From: Meconema thalassinum
Lineage: Eukaryota > Arthropoda > Insecta > Orthoptera > Tettigoniidae
DNA length: 64,000 bases
Direction of reading: 5' to 3'
NCBI GenBank assembly: GCA_946902985.2
Contig: OX336388.2
Location: 366,531,387 to 366,595,386 of the forward strand
The notes beneath the pieces were generated by a model that did no database searches, was not told the DNA's origin, and saw only the letters and a list, made by a program, of their open reading frames with translations. The translations under genes were made by a program, and so were the position numbers. Below, in pieces: positions 34,311 through 45,061 of this stretch (within the stretch, counting starts at the first letter, position 1; every line of letters starts with the position of its first letter).

Positions 34311-34387
34311 GCCCCAAAAGCCCGGATAAAGGAGAAGGGTTCTCATTGAAAGCAGTTTTATTTATTTATTTATTTATTTAGCGTATG

Positions 34388-34720
34388 AGAGCCTCCGTGG
34401 CTTAGGCGGCAGCACGCCGGCCTCTCACCGCTGGGTCCGTGGTTCAAATCCCAGTCACTCCATGTGAGATTTGTGCTGGACAAAACGGAGGCCGACAGGT
34501 TTTTCTCCGGGTACTCCGGTTTTCCCTGACAAAATTTCATTCCAGCAACACTCTCCACTATAATTTCATTTCATGTGTCATTCATTTAATCATTGCCCCA
34601 GAGGAGTGCGTCAGGCCTCGGCAGCCGGCACAGTTCATATCCTCGCCGCTAGATGGGGGCTTCATTCATTCCATTCCTGACCCGGTCGGAGACTGGAAGC
34701 AGGCTGTGGATTTTCATTTC
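34388..34720 (+). mobile_element. SINE family C, full copy with 16-bp duplication
   Basis: An exact target duplication ATTTATTTAGCGTATG flanks it (34372-34387 and 34721-34736). The 333-bp unit has box A TGGCTTAGGCGG, box B GGTTCAAATCCC, a body with TTTCTCCGGGTACTCCGG and a 3' end AAGCAGGCTGTGGATTTTCA. It was inserted into the reversed 3' end of a family D SINE (TTTAGCGTATGGC). Copies at 60163 (reverse) and 47129 (truncated). Confidence 0.93.
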
Positions 34721-34736
34721 ATTTATTTAGCGTATG

Positions 34737-34850
34737 GCTTTTAGTGCCGGGAGTGTCCGAGGACTTGTTCGACTCGCCAGAGGCGGTAGCTGCTTCCAGT
34801 GGACACCCAGAGGGTGAGCTGCAAGTTCCGTTCAATTTCAAGTAGTTCCA
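34737..34850 (-). mobile_element. SINE family D, 3' fragment split by SINE C
   Basis: Reversed match to the end of the 15836 copy: GGGAGTGTCCGAGGA, CTCGCCAG and GGACACCCAGAGGGTGAGCT. Its very end lies on the other side of SINE C at 34372-34387. Confidence 0.65.
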
Positions 34851-35179
34851 ACTTTCACTACCAGATGGCAATGATACTAAAGTTGGTGCTTTTCTGTTGG
34901 TCAACACGAATGAACCCGAAAGAGTTGAGTTATACCCTAATCGTGAAGAAAATTACATTACTAATACAGCAACTAAATAATTGTGCATATTGTAAATATT
35001 TTCACATGTATTTTCAAAAATATATTTTTCAGCCTAAGTGTAACGGATTTGATGATGAACGCTTGACGATCGATACTGGTCATCCTACCGCATTTATTAA
35101 ACTTATGTAATTTTTTCAGAATTAGAGTTTAACCCAACTCCTTTGGGTACATTCGTGTTGACCGACTGAAAAGCAACAA

Positions 35180-35465
35180 ACTTAAGTTTACTAAGGCAAC
35201 ACTGAAAAATGGCTTCAAACCTCACAACTTCAATGATACCTAGTGGTCAATGTTGGAACTTTGATAGAGCGTTCCAACGAAATCTAACCTAAAAATTTAG
35301 CTCCACACAAGTTTAGTCTGTGGAAGGATATTTTTCATGCCATAAACCTATGACATGGGACCGCCGGCTTTACTTTCCCTCCGAAGAAAGGCATACTGAA
35401 GGATTTTCAACGCTCTTAAAAAATCCGATGACTTTGGACGGGATTGAACCAACTACGCCACCAAA
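35180..35465 (-). mobile_element. SINE family F copy
   Basis: In reverse it shows the end of the tRNA-like head (TTGGTGGCGTAGTTGGTTC), then AAAAATCCTTCAGTATGCC and GTAAAGCCGGCGGTCCCATG. It is collinear with 21285-21628. Confidence 0.7.
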
Positions 35466-35894
35466 GCAGTGAAAGAGAAAGAGAAGCCAGAAAATATGTT
35501 GAGGCAACATCTAAGGCTGGCAGTAGCTCTAAAATGCTTGGCAACAGGCTTCGTGACAAGTTGGCCACATTCCCATGGAATGCTGTCTATAGGACTTACA
35601 AGGGAACTTTGGTAGCGTCTACCCCTCCCCCCTCCCTGATCGGATTGTAAATGGCAGAGGATACTCTTGGAGGGTCACTCTATGCAGTGATGTTAAAAGT
35701 TAATGCGATTGATATTTTCTTTTATTCTGAGGAGGGAGTCAGTGCGAGGAAAGCTTCCAGAAGGCAGTATGCGGAATTCCTTACTGTAAGACGTGTGCGA
35801 GGGTTACCGTCGCAGAGGCGGCAACGGCTAAGCAAGAAGTCTACACATTCCGTCTTCCAATAATCAACGTCGGCTCCATGATTGGACGGTACAG

Positions 35895-36100
35895 TATAAT
35901 GACATCCTGACATCTTTCTGCAGAGAGCGAGGAAATGCTTGAGGGAAGTCGACTCTCAGAATAACCGATGTCGGCACCTTGATTCAAACCACCAATATTC
36001 GGACTTGCTATAGGTCCCCATCGTGACCGAAGTGAGCGATTTAACGCGCACAACTACACAGGAAGATTGGAGTAAATGTTGGGAGAATTGAGTAATTGAG
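35895..36100 (-). mobile_element. SINE, second copy of the 33950 type
   Basis: A roughly 205-bp direct match to 34105-34310 through TGTCGGCACCTTGATTCAAA, CGGACTTGCTATAGGTCC and ACGCGCACAACTACACAGGA. Confidence 0.7.
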
Positions 36101-36499
36101 TGTCCTCGCCCGGAACCCCACAGGAGTAGCAAACTGCTCGCTACCTCCCCAGCGGGGATACCAAGAGCCAGCTTGATGTCCTAGGCAAAACCCCACACAA
36201 GACATGGCACAAACCTAGAAAAATTGCTGAGTTTTAATTCAATGGCCGTGAAAGTTAATTTACCATCTTTTTGGTAGCCTTCATAGGGAGCTTATGGCTG
36301 CTTCAGCTTATAGTTCTCGCAGTTAAGAGGTGCAGGTGCGCTTCATGAAAAGGGAGCTAGACTGCAGTTCCCTACTCCGGTGGGGGTTCAGGTGGGTACA
36401 CCAAGAGCCCACTGATGAGCCAGCTTGGTGTCCTAGGCGAAACCCCACACAAGACACGGCACAAACCTAGACGAATTGCTGAGTTTAAATATATTTTCT

Positions 36500-36790
36500 T
36501 GTAATGTAGCTGAAATGAAGTTCCTCAGAGTATTTAAGGGGAAAACAAGATCAGACAGAGTGAGAAATTAGAAAATAACTAAGACAAGAATGTATGAAGA
36601 GGAAGTCAAGGAAAAGAGATTATGATGGTATGTACATGTTAAGAGGATGAGTGGGCCAAGTTTGCCAAAAATAATGGGTGAACTATAGTTTAGAGGGAAA
36701 GAGACCTCGAGGGCGAGGGAAAGCTTGAGAGGGCTCTAGAAAAGAGAAACATTGCCAACTGTGCAGTACAAGGAACAAGATGAAGCAGAC
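36500..36790 (+). pseudogene. LINE C-terminal fragment
   Basis: MKFLRVFKGKTRSDRVRN, then LxWYVHVKRM with stops between, matches the region after the reverse transcriptase in RTE-like LINEs (WYGHVxRM). The related piece at 40835 shares CTTGTAATGTAGCT and GAAGTTCCTCAGA. Strongly decayed. Confidence 0.65.
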
Positions 36791-37500
36791 AGAATTCTCA
36801 TGACATAGACTGCGGTTACAAACTAATGTACAATGATTCCTGTGAATCAGCCAGCGGTGTTGACATTATTCTATCAGTTAATTGCGTTGGTTACGTCACT
36901 GAAGTACAATGATAATCGTTTGTTGAAGGTTGTCAACCTCTTCAGACCCGGGTGCACATATGTGGACCTCCACTTTTTTATACTTCTTTTCTCGGCAACA
37001 GTTGGTGTTATGTGAATTCTGAATTGTCATTCTCTCCTTTAATATTCCCATTTCTATGGGATTGCTGGGAGAAGAGAGATAAGTCTTTTGTTCGTGGATG
37101 ATTTTACGGCCGGATCCTCCCGACTCTTAGAATATCAGGGAGTTATTAAGTGATAAAGAATGAGTGGAGAATGAGAAGAGGAAGAAAAAGAAGAAGTTGT
37201 AAGGAAGCAGTCGTGGCCTGCTAGAAGATACTATCCCAGTTTCACTTGGATTTGAAAGCGACAAACTATGGAAAACCATTTCAAGAATGTCTAACTGAGG
37301 AATTTGAACCCATTTGTTTTTCCAGTCCGTAGATAGTCAGGCCCCATTGCCACGACTTGGCGCTCGTAACTATCCCGATCGGCAACTATTCGTGTTTAAT
37401 TTTAATATTTTATTAAAAATGCGTCCTGTGCTTTAAAATAAGTGTGATTTTTGCCATTATTTAATAAGAAATAAAGACAGAACCAGAAAATATTAGCTAC
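36791..37500. other. Gene-free stretch
   Basis: No supported gene; a purine-rich AGAAGAGGAAG patch is seen near 37170-37195. Confidence 0.5.
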
Positions 37501-37519
37501 AAATTTTGTCTTGGGTCTG

Positions 37520-38050
37520 AAAAGGTTTCTCTGATGGCAAGAAAATTCACCTCTTCAGTGCCTATGTTCCGCAGACAAGCCAAACAACTTATGGCAAGAT
37601 GTCTTCTGGGCCATGCATGATAAGAAAGTTGCTGAGATTCCATCAGAAGATTACCTGATCGTTGCTGGGGACCTAAAGGGACATGTCGGACGCAGAAAGG
37701 ACGGGTACGGAGAAAGAAACGATGATAGACATCGAATCCTCGAGTTTACAGAAGCTGATAATCATGTGATCACAAACACCTGGTGCAAATGGAGTAACAC
37801 ACATCTCTTCACGTATTACAGTGGCACAACTGTCACACAGATTGATTACATCTTCATCAAGAGCCGAGACTTCAAAGACGTACCAAACGCACAAGTTTTA
37901 CCGTATGGGACAGTTGCGACGCAGCACCGACCACTCACCTGCAAGCTGCGCATCAAGTCACCTACAATATTTGAATACTTAGTTCAAACAGGATCTTCCA
38001 GAATAAACTGGTGGCGCTTCAAAGATATGAAGGTCAACGTCATTGCATGA
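37520..38050 (+). pseudogene. LINE endonuclease domain fragment (APE type)
   Basis: The open part (37613-38050) encodes the second half of an apurinic-type endonuclease, which nicks target DNA to prime reverse transcription. DYLIVAGDLKGHVGRRKDG contains the GDLN-like motif (here GDLK), RILEFTEADNHVITNTW follows, and TQIDYIFIKSRD and QHRPL give the catalytic QIDY and S/QH-like motifs (Asp and His retained). The upstream end shows FSAYVPQ in another frame. The reverse transcriptase part is absent downstream. Best match by eye is the RTE-like clade. Confidence 0.82.
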
Positions 38051-38546
38051 ATAACTTTGCTACGGATAATAGCGTCAGAGAAAACTGATCAAAATATAAA
38101 AGAATCTGTACATTCAGCTCCATATACATTCGTTGTCTAATGGATTCCTGGATATTTTGGCGCACCGACCAGCATCCTAATGTAGTTCTTTACAGTGTCT
38201 GGTGAATGGGAACGTACTGTACATATGAAGACAGTGAGGTTCGTGAGGACACCTCACGAACCTAATTCCCAATCATTACTGAAACCTTGCTCTCATATTT
38301 GAAACGAAGTCAGGGGCTCTCATGTATGAAAAGAAGTCGCCCCAAAAGTCACATGGTTAAACGTGTTTAAATGTATCAGACATAATGTGACCCATTTAAA
38401 AGCCCACACTTAATTAACTTGACCGTTTGAACTTCAGTGCAGAAATTATACTTGCTGTATTCATAGCGCATTGTACGCATTAAATCTTTAAAAAATATCA
38501 TCTCCTTTCGTAATTTTGATCTATTATTTTTATATATCATGGTATT
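38051..38546. other. Gene-free stretch
   Basis: Nothing recognised, apart from a small GTTCGTGAGGACACCTCACG hairpin near 38240-38260. Confidence 0.45.
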
Positions 38547-38763
38547 GTTATTACTAGGGCTCGGATCGATATGCTCGATAAAATCTCCAGATATGCTCGA
38601 AAACCATGTGTTTTATGCTCGATAGATATGCTCGAAAAACCCAATATATGCTCGATAGATATGCACGAAAAACCCATTATATGCGGTTTAATATGCAGAA
38701 TATGCTCGAAAAACACCGTTAAAAACTGTAGAAAGGAAAGTGAAACGAAGAAACCAATAACAT

Positions 38764-39998
38764 GATGATGATGATAATTGTTGTTTTAAGGGGCCTAACA
38801 TCTTGGTTATCGGCCCCTAATGATCTGGGTGATAGCGAAAATGACAATGAAATGGAAACCAGAACGAAAATTAAGTGAGACGTAAAATACTTACAAAAAG
38901 GAACTCAGATTGAAACAACTCACAAAATGTTCTTACAAAAGGAAATTTAGAACGAAAAGATTCACAAAAAGAATAGATGTGAAAAATACCCACAAAATGA
39001 AGGCTAGGTGCAAAATACGTACAAAATGCAATGTAGAATCGAAATACTTTCAAAATGCGATTGAAATTCAAAATACTTACAAAATGCTAATGAGATCGAA
39101 AATACGTACAAAATGCAATTGAGGTTCAAAATACTTACAAAATGCAATTGAAATTGAAAAATACACAATGCAATTCAGATTGAAATATCCCAGTTCCAAT
39201 CCAAATTATTCACAAAGTGCAGTTGAAATTCAAAATACTTACAAAATGCAATTGAAATTGAAAATGCTTACAAAATGTACGGTAGATTCAAACAACTCAT
39301 GTGGATTGACAATACTTACAAAATGCAATTTATATTGAAAATACTTCACAAAATGTAATTTAGATTCAAAATACCCACAAAATGCAATTGAGAATCAAAA
39401 TATTTGCAAAATGCCCACCAAACAAAATGCAATTTAGATTTAAAATTCTTGCGAAATGCGGTTTTGGTTGAAAATACTTAAAAATGGCAATTGAAATTGA
39501 AAATACACACTAAAATGCCCTGAACGTACATTGAAAGACTTACTAAAAAGCAATTTAGATTGTCAATCTTTACAAAATGCAATTGAGCTTGAAAACAATC
39601 GCGAGAGGTAGTTTAGATCGAAAAAAAAATACAAAATGCATCGAAGATTAAAAATACCTACAAAGAAATAGCTAAAGGGAATTTAGATACACGGGGAACC
39701 AAATAACAAAAACAGTGCGGGAATCTTAAAGAGACGAGGAAATATAATGAAAAGAAAACAAGAGGTCTGACCCCTTGAAGAAGGAGGGATCAGGAAAGAT
39801 GAGACAAGGGCCAATTAAGGCGGGAAAGTGAAATACTCCCTAGGCCTCGGATACCCTAATACCGCCGGGGTCGGAAAAGAACAAGAGTTGACCAAGGGAG
39901 GTCGACAGGAAAGAAGGCAGAGAGGAGCCCGGCACAAGTAAGTGGAAGCAATGCCGGACTCAGCTGGGTTCCCGTGGTCGCCAACCCACGCCCCACAA
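38764..39998 (-). mobile_element. Dimeric retroposon copy with internal minisatellite
   Basis: An exact 13-bp target duplication AAACCAATAACAT flanks it (38751-38763 and 39999-40011). In reverse it opens with GGGCGTGGGTTGGCGACC (right end) and ends with CCGATAACCAAGATGTTAGG, AAAACAACAATTATCATC (left end). Between the left part of the family and its terminal tail lies a roughly 800-bp A-rich tandem array that other copies lack; the usual second monomer is absent. Confidence 0.9.
38880..39690. repeat. ~29-bp minisatellite inside retroposon
   Basis: Degenerate head-to-tail units of the type AAAATACTTACAAAATGCAA followed by TTGAAATTC, about 27 in number. Adjacent best units repeat every 29-30 bp (for example near 39082, 39111 and 39141). 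Lengths vary by indels toward both ends. Confidence 0.88.
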
Positions 39999-40834
39999 AA
40001 ACCAATAACATACCGTACCTTTATATACGAGCTTTATTTTCTAATTGTATGTATGTTACACTGCAATATACTCTCATTCAAGTTTTTCAAGTATATATAA
40101 GAAAAGTTTTCTTATAAAAGTTACAGTTTAAAAGTTCATTTACAAAATTTTCAGAATTAGGCGAGTCAGTGAAGTAGATCTGCATTGGTCTGTACAACAA
40201 GAATGTTTTCTGTGTTTTCAGTTTTGAATGACTTTCTTAAAACAGGCAATAAAAGTTTCAATGACGAGAATGGCCTCACTAAAGGTTAAAAACCTGCGGT
40301 TCTATTATTCGCACCAGATAGGCTTTTCAATAATTATTTCTGTTTTCGAACCTTAAGGATGGTCAGGGCCCAAATTCGGGGAGGAATTCGAAGAAAAACA
40401 AACTATTTAGACGAAAACCACAAGAATATGCATTTATATGCTTCTATTCTGAAAACCGCGGTTTTATGCATTTATATGCTCGATAAATTTCAATTCTATT
40501 GGCCCCAGAGAGGTGAAAATACCACCGATAGGCTTCTTTCAATGTGTACTATTCAGGGAAAAAATATGCAAATATGCTCGAATCCGAGCCCTAGTTATTA
40601 CTATTCAGGCCAGTATCCTTAATTATAAAATGTGATGGAACTTTGTAATCGTAGACCTGTTCTTTTTGGTAGCACTGTGGTATCAACAATGGTCAGATTT
40701 TATTTTGATTAATATTTAATTATTTGTATGTCCCTAACCGTTTTAAACTGTTTCGTTATACATTGAAATGACTAACATCTCTGGTAAATATAGGTAACTG
40801 CAGTTATTAGTATTTTACAATATATTATCTTGTA

Positions 40835-40945
40835 ATGTAGCTCTGATGAAGTTCCTCAGACCAGTTAAAGGGAAAACAAGATTATTTAGAGTGTGAGTGT
40901 TGAAATTAGAAAAGAACTAAAACAGGAAATTATGAGAGAGTCCAG
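40835..40945 (+). pseudogene. LINE fragment like 36500
   Basis: Shares CTTGTAATGTAGCT, GAAGTTCCTCAGA and GGGAAAACAAGAT with the 36500 fragment, with stops in all frames. Confidence 0.5.
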
Positions 40946-41059
40946 GATCACATCACGTGTACGAATCTACGTAGAAACATTTTCATGACAGTAGCGTACA
41001 AAACAAGAAGCAGGGCACTGTTTACGATATCAGTACTGTCATAAAGTTGCAGGGCAAAT

Positions 41060-41730
41060 TTTGGGCTATCATGAAGACGTGGTAGCAATTGATTTTTTAT
41101 GACAGAGGCTATCAATGCGACGAGTTACTGTATCATTTGAGAGGGGTATCGACTTCAAACACTCGCCGAACTTTTCTGCACGCATGACTGCGCACATTTT
41201 CACGGCTGCAGGAAGAAGTAATTTCTCACCAATAATATGTGGTGATTTGGATTTTGCAATTAAATAGGATACCTCCAAGGATGCTCTTAGCGCTTTCTTA
41301 GGAACTGTTGCATACTTTTCTAGGAATCTAACATTTTCTTTAGTTGTTGCTCGTTGCGCTTAAAAATGCTAAAGGATTACTTACACAGTCCGGATGTTTA
41401 GTCTGCAAGTGTCTCTTAAATTTCACAGGCTTCAAACTGTCGTTTGCTAAAATCTCCAAACAAAGAACGCATTAAGGTTGTTCCTGATTATTATTCGAAA
41501 GAATGCTGGTCAAGCCTAATGTCAGATAATCGTCTTGATATTTATGCACTTTCACTTTGTGCGTAGAATTAATAATCCTGATGGGAGCAGAAGTAGACGC
41601 GGAAGAACAATGGACTTGGTTTAAATTCGTACCTTTTTCTTAGTCCGAAGGAGGACAGGCACTATCACTTTCATGGGGTATCTTTTTACCACTTCTAATA
41701 AGCCACTTATCCATGGGTAATGGCGTCACT
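41060..41730 (-). pseudogene. hAT transposase N-terminal remnant
   Basis: In 5' to 3' order on the minus strand: MDKWLIRSGKKIPHESDS near 41720; DDYLTLGLTSI; a BED-type zinc finger CVLC then KFKRHLQTKHPDC near 41490-41395, preceded by a stop; and SLEVSYLIAKSKSPHIIGEK, LLLPAAVKMC, PLSNDTVTRRIDSL down to 41075. This is the beginning of the large hAT transposases of the ZBED5-like kind. Stops and frameshifts interrupt it, and the catalytic core and dimerisation domain are missing. Confidence 0.82.
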
Positions 41731-42768
41731 CGTATCAGTTTATTGTAAAGTTGGCTAACCACGCACTAGAATTCACCTGTTCACTCACTGTCTTTGAACG
41801 GAGTGGAAAGGCCTGGCTGAATTCGAATCGGCAACGTCAGAAATAGAAGAATCCATTCGTGGAATCCATTCTTGAAAGGAAATGACGGTCACATTGTCAA
41901 GCGGATCTTGCACAGTCACTGTACAGTCACTATTTATCTTTCACAGTCACGGTGTAGGTTATTTATTTCCACTGGTCGCTCGGCACGGCACACACCGTCA
42001 GCGCGGACTCATACATGACTCCGAACTCACACTGACTGTTGCTCGTCGCACATCACTGGTATATAAACAGTTGAGCTCCTGGTCTAGAATATTCTGGGCG
42101 TCGCTACCTCCAGTAGCATCGAGTAAGTCCTCGTGGTTGGTTTCCAGAACTCTTTAGCTCCTCCCAGTACTTGTTCGGGACCTTCTTGTCGCACCCAGTA
42201 GATTCCAGAAGCAGAACAGTCTGGAAGCCTTGCGTCAATAGTCTACCTGATTCGTAGGGCTATTGTATTGTAGTGGCCTAGGGAGGGGCTAAGAGGGGTG
42301 CGTGCCTGCGAACTGTCTCTCCCGTTGGTAGATTCGCCGCATTGCCCCCCCCCCCCCCCCCCTGCCGGGAGCTGCCTGTCCGGCCCACAGTGACACGTTA
42401 CACTTTGTATTTGAGGCGGCCTTGGGAGGGGCTACCCTAATTAGCCCTGGCCGGATTGAATGTCCCGCGCTCTCCATACACCCCTACCGCTTGCCACTGC
42501 GACACACATGGCGACCGCTGGGCAATTGCACGAATCTTGCAGACCCGGTGCACGTTACAGCCATTCCATTAAGTGTTTGGTAAGGAGATGTCACTGCGGG
42601 TGGTGAGTGAAAGGGAGCTGTGTGGGAAATGTTACTCGCCACCTTTTCTCAAAATTCCTGCTGGCATGATCTACTGGTCAGTTCTTGTGAAATAAGACAG
42701 CAAAGTTACGAGTTTATTATTCTTGAATGGTCTTGGGAGCTACCTGCCTATGATAGGTTCATGAATAT
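41731..42768. other. Gene-free stretch with C-homopolymer
   Basis: May include the 5' region of the hAT remnant; an 18-C run lies at 42345-42362. AGTGGCCTAGGGAGGGGCTA and a similar GGCGGCCTTGGGAGGGGCTA occur on either side of the C-run. No gene. Confidence 0.5.
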
Positions 42769-42926
42769 TATTGTTATTTGTTTTACGTCCCTTTTAACTA
42801 CTCTGGCTTTTAGAGACGCCAGGGTGCCGGAATTTTGCCCCGAAGGGGATCTTTAACGTGCCAGTAAATCTACTGACACGGCTCCCTCGCATTTGCGCAC
42901 CCTCAAATGCCAGCTGACTGCGTCAG
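42769..42926 (-). mobile_element. SINE family B, 5'-truncated, 17-bp duplication
   Basis: An exact target duplication GATAGGTTCATGAATAT lies at 42752-42768 and 42927-42943. The reverse copy keeps the body (GGCGTCTCTAAAAGCC, AAAGATCCCCTTC) but is cut off in the tRNA-like head. Confidence 0.93.
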
Positions 42927-43039
42927 GATAGGTTCATGAATATAAGGATAGTAATATTACAGAATATGAAATATGAATATTTCAATCAAAGCCAGCGCCC
43001 CCCCCCCCCCCATTATCACACTCTGCGCCCCTCCCCCGC

Positions 43040-43088
43040 CCCTCCCCCCCCGCAAAGGGGGCGCACGTCCCTCACTTTGAGAACCCCT
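43040..43088 (-). mobile_element. Single hAT-type terminus
   Basis: In reverse: CAGGGGTTCTCAAAGTGAGG then GACGTGCGCCCCC, a typical hAT end, next to C-rich tracts (42998-43011 and 43027-43051). The partner end and target duplication were not found, so only the terminus is claimed. Confidence 0.5.
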
Positions 43089-43317
43089 GGTCTTGAGGAG
43101 GAATTAATTGGAAGAAAATGAAATCATGTTCCAACAAGATTACAAATGACAATCAGTAATTTCTTAATGTATTTTTTCTCCAAAGTACATTTGATACAAA
43201 GGCCCTATTAGCACCAAGCCACAGATGAAAACTGACAGAATTTCAATGTTGAGAGTTTTTTAAAGATAATTAAAACAAAGGTCCATTGGGTTGGCGAGGA
43301 TTAAGTAACTCGATGTG

Positions 43318-43430
43318 GGAATTGTGCGCACAGATCCCACAGATTATCACACACATTTCACGCACACACACACACACAAAATACACGGGGCTATTATGAC
43401 CACGATGTTGCAGCCCCTAAACTAAACAAT
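43318..43430 (+). mobile_element. SINE family A, 3' fragment
   Basis: ACACGGGGCTATTATGACC and GCAGCCCCTAAACTAAAC match the family 3' end; an (AC)n run lies inside. Confidence 0.55.
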
Positions 43431-44462
43431 AAAAATATTGCGAACGCCCCTCGTATGTACGTTAACGGGGGAAGTTGAACTCAATGTTCCACACAATAAA
43501 ACCAATACCTCTACCAAATTGAAGTAGAGACTGGCGAACCACACTGTATGGATATTCCTTTAAGCAGTGCTTTAAAACTTAGTGGCGGTAATGAAGTATC
43601 CACAAAAGACTTCATATATTGTTTTCCTGACTTTGTTATCAATATGAAGTAATAATATTAATGAAGCTTGCAGCTAGTAACTTGTTTGCTCATATTTCTT
43701 GCCTTTCCAGTTTCATATCTGCGAGGTACGAGTCTAAAGCCGTTCGTAAATATATCCCTTTCAGAAGAAATACAAAAGTTGGAAAACAACAGACATTGTA
43801 CGCTCATCATTTCGGAAGTAAACATGAATATCAAATGATGTATTCAAGAGAAAAGATTGTGTAATTATAATATCATGAAAACAAACGTGTGACAAGAAGT
43901 TCAGGAGCAAGATTAAATGGCTACGACAGGAGAGAAATTCTTACGGAATGAGATATTAGGCAGTAGAATTTGAGGAATACTCTGTCAACACTGAAGTCTA
44001 ATTGAATCTACCTTCGTTGTCGATTGGCTCCGCGGTACAGCGGTCAGGCGGTTTCCTGTGGTTTTCATGTTGTTGTTGTTGTTGTTGTTGTTATTATTGT
44101 TGATTCATTTAAGCAGCTTAGGATACACTAGTGGGCCCGTGCGAGCTTTCGCAACGTGAATGTAGGTTCATGGGGTAGTATGGAAGAATGTGGGAGAACG
44201 AAGTTTTACATATTGAAGAAATGTATTTATTGTTGTTAAACAGCATACATGCACGAGAAGAACACAAAGAATTATGTTGAACAGTGTTTTGTACTTGTCA
44301 CAGCACCTCTTTGTAGACAATATTCGATGTTACAACGAATTCATCGGTAATTGTTTGCTCGGGAGTTTCTTATACAGCAATTTTTACATTTGCAAAGGAT
44401 TGAACCCTGGAGAAAGTCTTGGCGAGACCACACCGGGGCGATCTGCAGAGAGACTCCTCATC
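43431..44462. other. Gene-free stretch with (GTT)n
   Basis: A (GTT)n microsatellite lies at about 44069-44100. ACTAGTGGGCCCGTGCGAGC at 44128 resembles the opening of the ACTAGC repeats further right. No gene. Confidence 0.5.
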
Positions 44463-44606
44463 TAGCAGTACACCGCACTCCTGCCAGACAGCTGCCGCCG
44501 CCGCGCTGCCCTGCTCTCTAGCGGCAGGCTCGCCTAGCAGTACGCCGCGCTCCCGCCAGATGGCTGCCGTCACCGCGCTGCACTGTGCTCTAGCGACAGG
44601 CTCGCC
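44463..44606. repeat. Two tandem 72-bp GC-rich units
   Basis: 44463-44534 and 44535-44606 each begin TAGCAGTAC and end GGCTCGCC. They are GC-rich in otherwise AT-rich DNA and contain GCTGCCG runs. Confidence 0.88.
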
Positions 44607-45061
44607 AGGTTTTGGTGCTCCCTTTGTAAATGTATATTTTTAAGGTATTTATTTAATTGTGAGGCATTTAAAGAGGAAGTGAGTGCGTTTCGGGCACACA
44701 TGGGGTTATGCGGAACCTATAGGTACCCCATATGTGTAGGTTGGTGTTAACAGGACCTTATTTTCGGTTCAAAACCGGAATGGGAACTTAGCAGAATAAT
44801 ATAGGGAGGATTGATCATGAGCCTCGTTTTCTTGGGTGTGTGTAGAAACTGTTTGATAAACTGTGCTCCTGTGATGACTTTAATCGTGTGATTAATTTGT
44901 TTAATATACGCCAATCAATATATAACTAATACATATCTATTCACATATCAAAGGTACACGTTTCAACCTAGTAATGAGGTCTTCTTGAGCCAACACAAAG
45001 AATTGAAATATTATTGCTACAACTATGTCTACTAACCAATGTCGAATAAATAAAAATATTA

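Larger units (their letters stand above)
33612..36486. mobile_element. Foldback-like region with compound inverted ends
   Basis: The motif AACTCAGCAATT, then GTGTGGGG and AGCTGGCTC, occurs twice in forward orientation at the left (33613-33720 and a diverged copy at 33836-33930) and twice in reverse at the right (36150-36240 and 36390-36486). The result is a long compound inverted repeat around 2.2 kb of other repeats. TTAA occurs next to both outer ends but off by one base, so I do not assign a superfamily. Confidence 0.6.
38555..40593. mobile_element. hAT MITE with subterminal repeats, split by retroposon
   Basis: An exact 8-bp duplication GTTATTAC (38547-38554 and 40594-40601) and inverted ends TAGGGCTCGGAT identify a hAT element. 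Inside both ends the octamer ATGCTCGA recurs: six exact copies plus one variant on the left (38570-38712) and two on the right. Such subterminal repeats are known transposase-binding sites in other hAT elements. Without the inserted retroposon the element is about 790 bp. No transposase is present. Confidence 0.92.

Noticed and set aside
38880..39690. Possible CRISPR-like array of ~29-bp repeats
   Set aside because: The units are contiguous and degenerate without unique spacers, in an insect-like TE context.
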